Source of the DNA: Comamonas terrae
Lineage (GTDB): Bacteria; Pseudomonadota; Gammaproteobacteria; Burkholderiales; Burkholderiaceae_C
Length of the DNA: 64,000 bases
Assembly: GCF_001544075.1 (NCBI RefSeq)
Contig: NZ_BCNT01000004.1
Location: 1-64,000, forward strand
Direction of reading: 5' to 3'
Numbering within the stretch: the first letter of the stretch is position 1; each line of letters begins with the position of its first letter. Below the pieces are notes generated by a model, which saw nothing but the letters and a program-made list of their open reading frames with translations, was not told the DNA's origin and made no database searches. The position numbers were made by a program, and so were the translations under genes. Below are positions 25,873 through 34,188 of the stretch, in pieces.

Positions 25873-26022
25873 TCAGCGGGTACGGGAAATGTTGGTATCG
25901 ATGGTGCCGAACACGGTGATGCCGCTTTCGCCCGAGCCTGACTGCACAGGCGCCGTGCCCGAACAGGCCGACAGGGCAGCCAGCATCACGGCAGCGGCGG
26001 CGGTGGAAATCCAATGGCGCAT
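25873..26022 (-). CDS. Tiny lipoprotein with porin-like end
   Basis: This 49-residue protein has a signal peptide and lipobox (LAALSACSG). After lipidation only 30 residues remain, ending SGITVFGTIDTNISRTR. That last piece resembles the first beta-strand of Gram-negative porins (pattern VTLYGxIDxG). ATG at 26022 follows GGAGAACG. It may be an envelope stabiliser or a small regulator. I cannot assign a function. Confidence 0.65.
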   Translation of the reverse strand: MRHWISTAAAAVMLAALSACSGTAPVQSGSGESGITVFGTIDTNISRTR

Positions 26023-26121
26023 AAGCGTTCTCCTGGGCATAGAGGGGCTCCGGCAGAGCCATGGCCCATGGTAGCGCCCAGCGCAGAAGCCGAGGACAGA
26101 ACAGGGTGATTTCAGGCTCGA

Positions 26122-26156
26122 ACGCTTGCCGGACAAGCGCTTCCAGCTATCAATTT
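26122..26156 (-). repeat. 3'-end repeat family 1, copy C
   Basis: On the minus strand, immediately after the TGA of the phosphatase gene, it reads AATTGATAGCTGGAAGCGCTTG. A CGCTTG...CAAGCG hairpin follows. Confidence 0.7.
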
Positions 26157-26953
26157 CACTGCTCCAGATACAGCTCTGCCAGGCGTTTGCGCACCTGGGC
26201 ATCCACGCCCAGCGCTTCGCTCAGATAGCGGTCCACGCTGCCGTGCTGCGCGCGCGCCAGCTCCACCGAGGCCATGAGGAAGGAAGGCTGCACGCGCCAC
26301 AGCACGTCCAGCACCTCGGCGGACATGTGGCCATACATCTGCGCGGGGCGCCTGAACAGGCTGTTGGTCAGCAGGTAGTCCTGCATGATCTGCTCCTCGT
26401 CCACGCCCAGGGCCGTGAGCAGCAGGGCCGCGGCCCAGCCCGTGCGGTCCTTGCCGGCCGTGCAGTGGAAGACCAGCGGCGCGTCGCCCTGCTGCAGCAG
26501 CGTGAAGAACTGGGCAAAGCGCGGGCTGTAGGTCTGCACGAAGCTGCGGTAGGTGTCGTGCATCAGTTCCTCGGTGGCGGCCACGGTCAGGCCTTCGCCG
26601 GACTCCAGCATGGCCTGGGCCCGCTGCACCACCGTGGGCTCGACCACCAGCGCGTGGCGCGTGAGCTGCGGCCAGCTGTAGGAAAGGTGCTGGCTTTCGG
26701 TCAGGCCGCGGAAATCCGCGCTGCGCGTCACGCCCAGCACCTGCAGCGCCGCAAGGTCCTGCGGCGTCAGATGGGCCAGATGGGCCGAACGGTACAGCCG
26801 GCCCCAGCGCAGGCGCCGGCCGTCCCGGGTCAGGTAGCCGCCCAGGTCGCGGAAGTTGGAAGCGCCAACGAGGCTGACGGAGCGCGATGGCGTGGCGGGC
26901 AGAGAGGGGGAAAGCAGTTCGGCATCCATGTCCCAAGAGTAGCCGATATGCAT
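26156..26953 (-). CDS. Tyrosine/dual-specificity protein phosphatase
   Basis: The 265-residue protein carries the Cx5R loop in HCTAGKDRTGWAAALLL. An N-terminal NFRDLGGYLTRDGRRLRWGRLYRSAHL places it in the bacterial tyrosine phosphatase/phosphoinositide phosphatase-like family (Pfam Y_phosphatase3). Substrates may be phosphoproteins or phospholipids. The ATG at 26953 is preceded closely by GGGGAA. It is the last gene of a three-gene operon behind an acyl-CoA ligase with a 12-bp gap, which suggests a link to acyl-CoA metabolism or simple co-transcription. Confidence 0.87.
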   Translation of the reverse strand: MHIGYSWDMDAELLSPSLPATPSRSVSLVGASNFRDLGGYLTRDGRRLRWGRLYRSAHLAHLTPQDLAALQVLGVTRSADFRGLTESQHLSYSWPQLTRHALVVEPTVVQRAQAMLESGEGLTVAATEELMHDTYRSFVQTYSPRFAQFFTLLQQGDAPLVFHCTAGKDRTGWAAALLLTALGVDEEQIMQDYLLTNSLFRRPAQMYGHMSAEVLDVLWRVQPSFLMASVELARAQHGSVDRYLSEALGVDAQVRKRLAELYLEQ

Positions 26954-26965
26954 TTCCCCATCATG

Positions 26966-28492
26966 TCAGGCCTGCGACGCACTGCGCAGCAGATGTTTCA
27001 ACAGTTTTCCCGTGGCCGTGCGCGGCAGGGCCTCGCGAACCTCGTAGACACGCGGGATCTTGTACCGGGCCAGCCGGGGTTCGAGAAAGCCACGCAGCGC
27101 AGCTTCGTCCAGCCGCCGGCCCGGGCGCGGCGTGAGCACGGCCACCACGGTTTCGCCCCATTCGGGATGGGGGCGGCCGATGACGGCCACGTCCTGCACA
27201 TCGGGATGGGCGGCCAGCACGTCTTCCACCTCCTTGGAATACACGTTCTCGCCGCCCGTGACGATCATGTCCCTGAGCCGGTCCACGATGTAGAGGTAGC
27301 CGTCCTCGTCGATGCGCGCCAGGTCGCCGCTGCGGTACCAGCCCCCGGAATCGAAGGCGGCGGCGCTGGCCTCGGGGTTGTCGAGATAGCCCTGCATCAT
27401 GGCGGCCGAGCGCAGGTGGATCTCGCCCACCTCGTCGGGGCTGCAGGGACTGCCGTCGGCGCGCCGCACTTCCAGGGCCACGCCGGGGACGCCGCAGCGG
27501 CCTATGGAGCCGGCCTTGGCAATGGCCTCCTCGGGGTAGAGCACCGTGCCCAGCGGGCCCGATTCGGTCATGCCGTAGACCTGCATGAAGCGGTCGCTGC
27601 CGTAGCTGGCCGCCAGCCGGCGCGCCATGTCTGCGCCCAGCGGACCGCCGCCGTAGGCCCACAGCCGCATGGCGCTGAAGTCGTAGGCCGCCACATCGGG
27701 CACCACGGACAGCGGCGCCAGGAACGCGATGGGGGCGCCGAAGGTGAAGGTGATGCGCTCGCCCGCCAGCGCCTCGAGAAAGGCCTTGGGCGCATATTCG
27801 CGCAGCAGCACCGCGGTGCCGCCCATGAGCAGCGTGCCCAGCAGCCAGTTGTTCAGCGGCGAGGAATGCCAGACGGGCATGGCGATCAGCGTGCGCTCCT
27901 GGTGCGTGAGCGAGGTGCCGGCCGCCGCGCACAGCGCCGCATGAAAGACATTGGCATGGCTGTGCAGGCAGCCTTTGGGCTGGCCCGTGGTGCCCGAGGT
28001 GTAGAGGATCTCGGCCGGGGCCTGGGCATCGGGCGTGCCTCCATCCGCATGCGGTGCGGCCTGCTCCAGCAGCTCGTCGAGGAACGGCAGGCCCTGGGCG
28101 CGGCTGTCGGTGCTCATCCAGCGGGTGCCGCCGGCCATGCGGCCGGCCAGCGGCGCCAGCGTGCCGTCGGCGATGCACAGCTTCACGCGCGCATGGTCGA
28201 GGATGTACTGCACCTCGGGTGCCTGCAGCTTGTGGTTGACGGGCACCACGGTGGCGCCCAGCCGCCAGGCGCCGAACAGCGCGAAGACAAAGCCCGGCGT
28301 GTTCAGGCACAGCAGGGCCACGCGGTCGCCGCGGCGCACGCCCTGGCCATGCAGCACGGCGGCGGTCTTGCGGCTGGCTTCGGCCAGGGCCGCATAGCTC
28401 CAGTCGCGCGCCGGTTGGCCGATGGCGCGCAGCGCCAGCTTTTCGGGCCGCGTGCGGGCCTGCTGGTCCAGCAGCGATACAAAATCCATCAT
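26966..28492 (-). CDS. AMP-forming acyl-CoA synthetase
   Basis: The 508-residue enzyme is an ANL-superfamily ligase: ILYTSGTTGQPKGCLHSHAN (P-loop A3 motif), AMRLWAYGGGPLG, QVYGMTESGPLG, WYRSGDLARIDEDGYLYIVDR and the C-terminal domain ending PRTATGKLLKHLLR. That last segment carries the catalytic Lys. It activates a carboxylic acid as acyl-AMP and then acyl-CoA. ATG at 28492 or the next ATG is preceded by GGAGAGG. It is translationally close (13 bp) to the AidB-like gene, and their pairing suggests fatty-acid or branched-acid catabolism. Confidence 0.93.
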   Translation of the reverse strand: MMDFVSLLDQQARTRPEKLALRAIGQPARDWSYAALAEASRKTAAVLHGQGVRRGDRVALLCLNTPGFVFALFGAWRLGATVVPVNHKLQAPEVQYILDHARVKLCIADGTLAPLAGRMAGGTRWMSTDSRAQGLPFLDELLEQAAPHADGGTPDAQAPAEILYTSGTTGQPKGCLHSHANVFHAALCAAAGTSLTHQERTLIAMPVWHSSPLNNWLLGTLLMGGTAVLLREYAPKAFLEALAGERITFTFGAPIAFLAPLSVVPDVAAYDFSAMRLWAYGGGPLGADMARRLAASYGSDRFMQVYGMTESGPLGTVLYPEEAIAKAGSIGRCGVPGVALEVRRADGSPCSPDEVGEIHLRSAAMMQGYLDNPEASAAAFDSGGWYRSGDLARIDEDGYLYIVDRLRDMIVTGGENVYSKEVEDVLAAHPDVQDVAVIGRPHPEWGETVVAVLTPRPGRRLDEAALRGFLEPRLARYKIPRVYEVREALPRTATGKLLKHLLRSASQA

Positions 28493-28505
28493 GGCTTGCC
28501 TCTCC

Positions 28506-30149
28506 TCAGTCCGTCCAGGCGGCGCGCAGCAGCGCTGCGGGATCGCCCGTGCCGCAGGCCGCGCCGGCCACCGCCCCCCAGTCGGCGTCGAAGCGGCTGG
28601 CGATGAAGGCCGAGGCGGCGGCGCTGTCCGCATGGCGCAGCATCAGGCTGGCCTGCACCGTGAGCGCCAGGCGCTGGGTAAAGCGCCGCGCCTCGCGCTC
28701 CAGGGCCTGGGGCGGCTGAGCGACAGCGGCGCGCAGCTTGCCGACCTGCGCGGCCAGCAGCGGCTCCTGCGAAGCCGTGTCCTGCAGGTGGTCCAGCAGC
28801 AGGTGCGCGTCGTCGGGATTGCGGGAGATGGCGCGCAGCACGTCCAGGCACATCACGTTGCCCGAGCCTTCCCAGATGGAGTTGACCGGCGCCTCGCGGA
28901 ACAGCCGGCCCATGGGGCCGGTCTCCACATAGCCGTTGCCGCCGAAGACCTCCATGGCCTCGCCCGTGAAGCCCACGGCGCGCTTGCAGTTCCAGAACTT
29001 GGCGGCCGGCGTGACGATGCGGCGCCAGGCCAGGTCCAGCGCATCGCCGCTGCCAAAGCGCGCGGCCAGGTCCATGGCCAGCCAGGTGGCGGCCTGGGAC
29101 TCCAGCGCCATGTCGGCCAGCAGCGCCGTCATCACGGGCTGCTCGGCCAGCGGCAGGCCGAAGGCATAGCGGTTGCGGCTGTAGTGCAGCGCCTGCACCA
29201 AGGCCTGGCGCATGAAGCCGGCGCTGGACAGTGCGCAGTCCAGCCGCGTGTAGGTGGCCATCTCGATGATGGTGGAGATGCCGCGCCCCTCCTCGCCGAT
29301 GAGCACGCCCCAGGCCTCGTGGAACTCCACCTCGCTGCTGCTGTTGGAGCGGTTGCCCACCTTGTCCTTGAGGCGCTGGATGTGGATGGCGTTCTTGCTG
29401 CCGTCGGGGCGCCAGCGCGGCACGAAAAAGCAGGTGGAGCCGCCCTCTTCGGTCTTGGCCAGCACCAGGTGCCCGTCGCACATGGGAGCGGAGAAGAACC
29501 ACTTGTGGCCCGTGATCAGGAATTCCTCGCCCCAGGGGCCACGTCCATAAGGAGCAGCGCGCGTGGTGTTGGTCCGCACGTCGCTGCCGCCCTGGCGCTC
29601 CGTCATGCCCATGCCCACGGTGATGGAGCGCTTGCCCGCCAGCGGAATGTCGCGCGCATCGTGCTCGGTGGAGGCCAGCAGCGGAGCGACCACCGCATCG
29701 AGCTGCGGATTGAGGCGCAGCAGCGGAATGCTGGCCTTGGTCATGGTTGTGGGGCAGGTCGAGCCCGATTCGATCTGGCTGTGCATGAACAGCGACGCGC
29801 CATAGGCAGGCCAGGCGCTCCGGCGCCCGTCGACGAAGGGCAGGTTGGCAATGCCGTTGCGCCGCGCGATGGCCATCATCCGGTGCCAGGCCGGATGAAA
29901 GCGCACCTGGTCGATGCGGTCGCCCGTGGGCGAATGGGTGTGCAGCTCGGGCTCGAAATGGTTGGCTTCCTCGGCCGCACGCAGCGTGGCCTCGGCGCCG
30001 TATTCGGCCCCCTGGCGCAGCAGCTCGGACTCGCGCCACTGGGCACCGCCGCGCGCCACGGCGCGCTGCAGCACCGGGTCGCTGGCGTAGAGGTTGTAGT
30101 CCTTGAGTTCGGGAACCTGGTTGTGGGGGTGGATGCCGATATCTGCCAT
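28506..30149 (-). CDS. AidB-like acyl-CoA dehydrogenase
   Basis: The 547-residue protein follows AidB more than ordinary acyl-CoA dehydrogenases. The length is close to E. coli AidB (541), and it has GMGMTERQGGSDVRTNTTRA, LVLAKTEEGGSTCFFVPRW and the C-terminal extension. AidB binds FAD and DNA in the adaptive alkylation response, but relatives in operons with CoA ligases, as here, are probably catabolic. It heads an operon with the ligase and phosphatase, and a TetR gene diverges from it. The name aidB is not given because the role may differ. Confidence 0.88.
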   Translation of the reverse strand: MADIGIHPHNQVPELKDYNLYASDPVLQRAVARGGAQWRESELLRQGAEYGAEATLRAAEEANHFEPELHTHSPTGDRIDQVRFHPAWHRMMAIARRNGIANLPFVDGRRSAWPAYGASLFMHSQIESGSTCPTTMTKASIPLLRLNPQLDAVVAPLLASTEHDARDIPLAGKRSITVGMGMTERQGGSDVRTNTTRAAPYGRGPWGEEFLITGHKWFFSAPMCDGHLVLAKTEEGGSTCFFVPRWRPDGSKNAIHIQRLKDKVGNRSNSSSEVEFHEAWGVLIGEEGRGISTIIEMATYTRLDCALSSAGFMRQALVQALHYSRNRYAFGLPLAEQPVMTALLADMALESQAATWLAMDLAARFGSGDALDLAWRRIVTPAAKFWNCKRAVGFTGEAMEVFGGNGYVETGPMGRLFREAPVNSIWEGSGNVMCLDVLRAISRNPDDAHLLLDHLQDTASQEPLLAAQVGKLRAAVAQPPQALEREARRFTQRLALTVQASLMLRHADSAAASAFIASRFDADWGAVAGAACGTGDPAALLRAAWTD

Positions 30150-30304
30150 GGCGTGTCTCCTTTGTCCGCTGGCGCCGGGCTACGGTCCTGCTGTCCGCAG
30201 CCGCGCAAGCCCTGCCGTCTTGTTTGCCCCTGCATGCCGCAGGCCGGGGTACACGTTAGATTCTAGGAAGCGACCCTTCTTCACGTGTTCGGATTTGCGC
30301 AGCC

Positions 30305-30946
30305 ATGAAACCCTCTTCCAGCCGGCCACCCGCGGCCGGGCGCCGGCGCCCCTCGCAGTCGCGGGCGCGCCAGACTTCGCAGGCCCTGCAGGACGCCTTT
30401 GTTCGGCTTTTGGTCGAGCGCGGCTACGCGGCGATCACGGTGCGCGAGATCGTGCTGGTGGCCGGCACCGGCCTGGGCAGCTTCTACGAGTACTTCGCCA
30501 GCAAGGAAGACCTGGCGCGCGTCTGCCTGCACCTGCGCACCAAGGCCCTGCTGCTGGGCATGCGCGGCGTGGCCGCCAGCCATGCGGGCCGGCCTCTGCA
30601 GGACATCGTGCAGGCCGTGGTGGACTCGCAGCTGCAGGCCCACCGCGAGCGGCCCGAGGAATGGAGCGCGCACTACCTGCTGGAGCGCCACTACTCCAGC
30701 GCCGAGGCCTACCGCAAGATGTACGAGCGCTTCGTGGATGCCTGGGCCGGCGCCATCGAGACGGCCAGCGACCTGCCGCCCGGCTATCCGGTGCGCGCGG
30801 CGGCGCGGGTCAGCCAGACCATTCTCTACGGCCTGTTTTCCCACGCCCACCTGCGTGCGCCAGGGCCTGATCCGTCCGCGCTGCGGACCGAGGCCTGCAC
30901 GGCCATCGCGGCCTATCTGAACGCCTTGCCCAGCGCACAAGGCTGA
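30305..30946 (+). CDS. TetR-family transcriptional regulator
   Basis: The 213-residue protein has an N-terminal TetR helix-turn-helix: RARQTSQALQDAFVRLLVER, then ITVREIVLVAGTGLGSFYEYFASKEDL. A divergent ligand domain follows. It is transcribed away from the AidB-like operon with a 155-bp gap and probably represses it in response to an acyl-CoA or fatty acid. The start at 30305 gives a basic N-terminal arm (KPSSSRPPAAGRRRPSQS), which may contact the minor groove. Confidence 0.9.
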   Translation: MKPSSSRPPAAGRRRPSQSRARQTSQALQDAFVRLLVERGYAAITVREIVLVAGTGLGSFYEYFASKEDLARVCLHLRTKALLLGMRGVAASHAGRPLQDIVQAVVDSQLQAHRERPEEWSAHYLLERHYSSAEAYRKMYERFVDAWAGAIETASDLPPGYPVRAAARVSQTILYGLFSHAHLRAPGPDPSALRTEACTAIAAYLNALPSAQG

Positions 30947-30962
30947 AATGCCCCGCAGTGCG

Positions 30963-31000
30963 CAATTAAAAGCTGCCTGCGCTTGCTGGATAAGGAGTTG
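30963..31000 (+). repeat. 3'-end repeat family 1, copy H
   Basis: It reads AATTAAAAGCTGCCTGCGCTTGC, starting 18 bp after the TetR stop codon, in sense orientation. A second, looser copy of AGCTCTAACAGCTC lies further down. Confidence 0.5.
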
Positions 31001-31086
31001 AGATGCTTTTGCATCAAACTTCTATGCACAGCAAGCTCTAACAGCTCTTGTTTTGAGAGCACCACTCAAAACCGGCGCTGCCCCAA

Positions 31087-31143
31087 CCCGGGGGCGGCGA
31101 AGCCGCCTTCCCGCCGGGGGAAGGCGCGCAGCGCCTCAGGGGG
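31087..31143 (-). repeat. 3'-end repeat family 2, copy a
   Basis: On the minus strand it starts CCCCCTGAGGCGCTGCGCGCC and continues with TTCCCCCGGCGGG. The TGA in CCCCCTGAG is the stop codon of topB. Confidence 0.75.
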
Positions 31144-34069
31144 CTACATGTTTCCCGACAATGCCGGCCAGCTCGAACATGCTGATCTGGTCCTTGCCGA
31201 ACACGGGCCTGAGCTTGGCATCGGCATTGATGGCGCGCTTGTTGGCGGCATCCTGCAGGCCGTTGGCCTTGATGTAGTCCCACAGCTTCTTGATCACTTC
31301 GGGGCGCGAAGTGGGCTCGCTGCCGATCACCGCGGCCAGCTCTGCGCTGGGCTTGAGCGTGGCGCTCACGGTGCGCGGCTTCTTCGCCGCTGCAGTCTTG
31401 GCTGCCGTCTTGGTCGCGGTCTTTGCGGCGGTCTTCTTGGCGGCAGCGGTGGTCTTGGCGGCAGCTCCCGTCTTCGCCGCCGCAGAGCCCGCCGTCTTGC
31501 GCGGCGGGTATTTGCTTTCGCGCTGCTCGAACTCGAAATTGACCTTGCCCGCGGCGCCGTCCCAGACCAGGAAGGCCTTGAAGTTGCGGCGCGTGCGGTT
31601 GGAGACGAACTTCTCCAGCAGATCGGTCTTGCCGGTCTGCAGCAGCTTGCTCATCTGCTCGCGCTCGATGGGCTGCTGCAGGATGATCTGGCCGCTCTTG
31701 AAGTCGCAGCTGGGCGTGGGCTGGGCCAGCGTGGGCACAGCCTTGGAGCAGACATAGTTGCTGCCGTGCTCGTAGACCGGCGCGCCGCACTTGGGACATG
31801 GGCCCAGCGGCTGCTGGCCGGCGAAGTCCACGATCTCGCCTGTGTCCTCGGAATCCTTGTCGTCGCCGAAGTCGAATTCGAGCTTGTAGTTGCCCCCCTC
31901 CTCGTCGCGCACGATGGCGACTTCGGCCACGAAGGGCCAGCCGGCCTTGGAGCGGAATCCCTCCAGCGGGCCGATGCGGCGCTCGCGCAGCAGTTGTTCG
32001 GCTTCGGCCGTCTCGAAGGTGCGGCCCGCGGGCGACTTGGTGAACGAGAAGCCGCAGCCTTCGCCCGTGCCGCTGGCACCCGTGCAAGCGTAGCGGCGGT
32101 AGTTTTCCTTGACCACGCCGCCGCAGTTGGGGCAAGGCGTCTGCAGCGTCGCATAGTCGCCGGGCACGGTATCGCGGTCGTATTCCTTGGCCTTCTTGAC
32201 CAGCTTCTCGGTCATGGCCTGGATCTGCTGCATGAAGGCTTCGCGCGAAAGCTGGCCCTTTTCCATTTGCGAGAGCTTGTATTCCCACTCGCCGGTCAGG
32301 TCGGCGCGTGAGAGCTCCTCCACGCCCAGGCCGCGCAGCAAGGTCATGAGCTGGAAGGCCTTGGCCGTGGGAATCAGCTCGCGGCCTTCGCGCAGCATGT
32401 ATTTTTCGGTGATCAGACCTTCGATGATGGCCGCGCGTGTGGCTGGTGTGCCCAGGCCTTTTTCCTGCATGGCTTCGCGCAGCTCGTCGTCGTCGATCTG
32501 CTTGCCCGCGCTTTCCATGGCGCCCAGCAGTGTCGCTTCGGAATAGCGCGCCGGCGGCTTGGTTTTCAGGCCCTTGACCTCGGCATGCTGGGTGCGCGGC
32601 TGCTCGCCGGGCTGCACGGCCACCAGCGGCTGGCCCTTGTCGCCTTCCTTGGCGTCCTCGACCTCGTTGGCGGCTTCCTTGCCGTAGATGGCCAGCCAGC
32701 CCGGCTTGACCAGCACCTTTCCCTCGGTCTTGAAGCTGTGCTGCTCGACCTTGCTGATGCGCGTGGTGACCTGGTATTCGGCGCTCGGGAAGAACACGGC
32801 CATGAAACGGCGCACGACCAGGTCATAGAGCTTCTGCTCGGCCTCGGACAGGCCCGAAGGCGCCTGCGTGGTCGGAATGATGGCGAAGTGGTCCGAGACC
32901 TTGCTGTTGTCGAAGATGCGCTTGGTCGGGCGGATGTAGTTGTCGTTGATGGCCTGCTGCGCGAACGGCGCCAGATGGCGCATGGAGCTTGCGGCCAGCA
33001 TGGCGAAGGTCTGGTGCGCCACGGGCAGGTAGTCCTCGGGCAGTGCGCGCGAGTCGGTACGCGGATAGGTCAGGGCCTTGTGGCGCTCGTACAGGCTTTG
33101 CGCCAGCGCCAGCGTGGTCTTGGCCGAGAAGCCGAACTTGCCGTTGGCCTCGCGCTGCAGGCTGGTCAGGTCGAACAGCAGCGGCGAGGCCTGCGTGGTG
33201 GGCTTGCTTTCCTCGGTGACGGTGGCAGGCTTGCCCTGCACCGCGGCGGCAATCGCCTCGGCCTGGCGCTTGTCCCAGATGCGGTCGGCGCGCGCCTCGG
33301 CGTCTTCGCCCTTCTTCCACTGGGGATCGAACCACTTGCCCAGGTACTGGCCGGCCTGGGCGCCGAAGGTGCCGTGCACCTCCCAGTAGTCGCGGCTCAC
33401 GAACTTGCGGATCTTTTCCTCGCGCTCGACGACCAGCGACAGCGTGGGCGTCTGCACGCGGCCCACGGTGGTCAGGAAAAAGCCGCCGTCGCGCGAGTTG
33501 AAGGCCGTCATGGCGCGCGTGCCGTTGATGCCCACCAGCCAGTCGGCCTCTGAGCGGCTGCGCGCGGCGCTGGCCAGGCCCTGCATCTGCTGGTCGCTGC
33601 GCAGGTGCTGGAAGCCGTCGCGGATCGCCTGGGGCGTCATGGACTGCAGCCACAGGCGCCGGATGGGCTTGCCCAGCGTACCCTTGGCGCCGCCCGCGTA
33701 CTGCTCGATCAGGCGGAAGATCAGCTCACCCTCGCGGCCCGCGTCGCAGGCATTCACGAGTTCGGTCACGTCCTTGCGCTTGGCCAGCTTGACCACGGCG
33801 TTGAGCCGGCTCTTGGTCTTGTCCACGGGCTTGAGGTCGAAGTGCGGCGGAATCACCGGCAGGTGCGCAAAGCTCCATTTGCCGCGCTTGACGTCGTACT
33901 CCTCGGGCGCCTGGATTTCCACCAGATGGCCCACCGCGCTGGTCACCACATAGCGCTCGCTCTCGAAATATTCGTCGTGCTTCTCGAACTTGCCGGCCAC
34001 CGGGGTCAGCGCGCGGACGATGTCCTGCGCCACCGATGGCTTCTCAGCAATCACCAGGGTCTTTGTCAT
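31136..34069 (-). CDS. topB: DNA topoisomerase III with histone-H1-like tail and SWIB domain
   Basis: The 977-residue type IA topoisomerase has a TOPRIM domain (LVIAEKPSVAQDI, NACDAGREGELIF), the active tyrosine in LTYPRTDSRALPEDY, and two C-terminal zinc-ribbon segments (CPNCGG...CGFSFTK, CPKCGAP...CDFKSGQ). Beyond these come about 44 Lys/Ala-rich residues (855-898) like a histone H1 tail. A SWIB/MDM2 domain closes the protein (899-977: LAAVIGSEPTSRPEVIKKLW to AINADAKLRPVFGKD). Type IA enzymes decatenate and relax DNA by single-strand passage. The SWIB fusion is known from some bacteria (for example Chlamydia TopA) and is unusual for a topoisomerase III. The stop codon lies in a repeat. Confidence 0.95.
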   Translation of the reverse strand: MTKTLVIAEKPSVAQDIVRALTPVAGKFEKHDEYFESERYVVTSAVGHLVEIQAPEEYDVKRGKWSFAHLPVIPPHFDLKPVDKTKSRLNAVVKLAKRKDVTELVNACDAGREGELIFRLIEQYAGGAKGTLGKPIRRLWLQSMTPQAIRDGFQHLRSDQQMQGLASAARSRSEADWLVGINGTRAMTAFNSRDGGFFLTTVGRVQTPTLSLVVEREEKIRKFVSRDYWEVHGTFGAQAGQYLGKWFDPQWKKGEDAEARADRIWDKRQAEAIAAAVQGKPATVTEESKPTTQASPLLFDLTSLQREANGKFGFSAKTTLALAQSLYERHKALTYPRTDSRALPEDYLPVAHQTFAMLAASSMRHLAPFAQQAINDNYIRPTKRIFDNSKVSDHFAIIPTTQAPSGLSEAEQKLYDLVVRRFMAVFFPSAEYQVTTRISKVEQHSFKTEGKVLVKPGWLAIYGKEAANEVEDAKEGDKGQPLVAVQPGEQPRTQHAEVKGLKTKPPARYSEATLLGAMESAGKQIDDDELREAMQEKGLGTPATRAAIIEGLITEKYMLREGRELIPTAKAFQLMTLLRGLGVEELSRADLTGEWEYKLSQMEKGQLSREAFMQQIQAMTEKLVKKAKEYDRDTVPGDYATLQTPCPNCGGVVKENYRRYACTGASGTGEGCGFSFTKSPAGRTFETAEAEQLLRERRIGPLEGFRSKAGWPFVAEVAIVRDEEGGNYKLEFDFGDDKDSEDTGEIVDFAGQQPLGPCPKCGAPVYEHGSNYVCSKAVPTLAQPTPSCDFKSGQIILQQPIEREQMSKLLQTGKTDLLEKFVSNRTRRNFKAFLVWDGAAGKVNFEFEQRESKYPPRKTAGSAAAKTGAAAKTTAAAKKTAAKTATKTAAKTAAAKKPRTVSATLKPSAELAAVIGSEPTSRPEVIKKLWDYIKANGLQDAANKRAINADAKLRPVFGKDQISMFELAGIVGKHVAP

Positions 34070-34136
34070 TGTGTGTTCTCGTCGTCATTAACCGCCCGCG
34101 CGCCACGCGGCGCCCGGGCTCATACAATCCGCTTCT

Positions 34137-34169
34137 CACGCGTGCGCACGCACGCGCATGTGTGCACAT
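34137..34169. promoter_or_regulatory. 33-nt alternating pyrimidine-purine tract (Z-DNA prone)
   Basis: From 34137 every pyrimidine is followed by a purine for 33 nt (CACGCGTGCGCACGC... to ...GTGCACAT), mostly CG and CA steps. It lies in the 119-bp divergent region between topB (start 34069) and the SET gene (start 34189). Such tracts flip to left-handed DNA under negative supercoiling. Confidence 0.7.
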
Positions 34170-34188
34170 CCAAGTTATCAGAGAAAAC

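Noticed and set aside
28506-30149. Naming the acyl-CoA dehydrogenase aidB
   Set aside because: Sequence resembles AidB, but the operon with a CoA ligase suggests a catabolic enzyme; the name was withheld.
31376-31507. Lys/Ala-rich segment of topB as a frameshift or low-complexity artefact
   Set aside because: The frame stays open and continues into a well-formed SWIB domain, so it is a genuine linker/tail.
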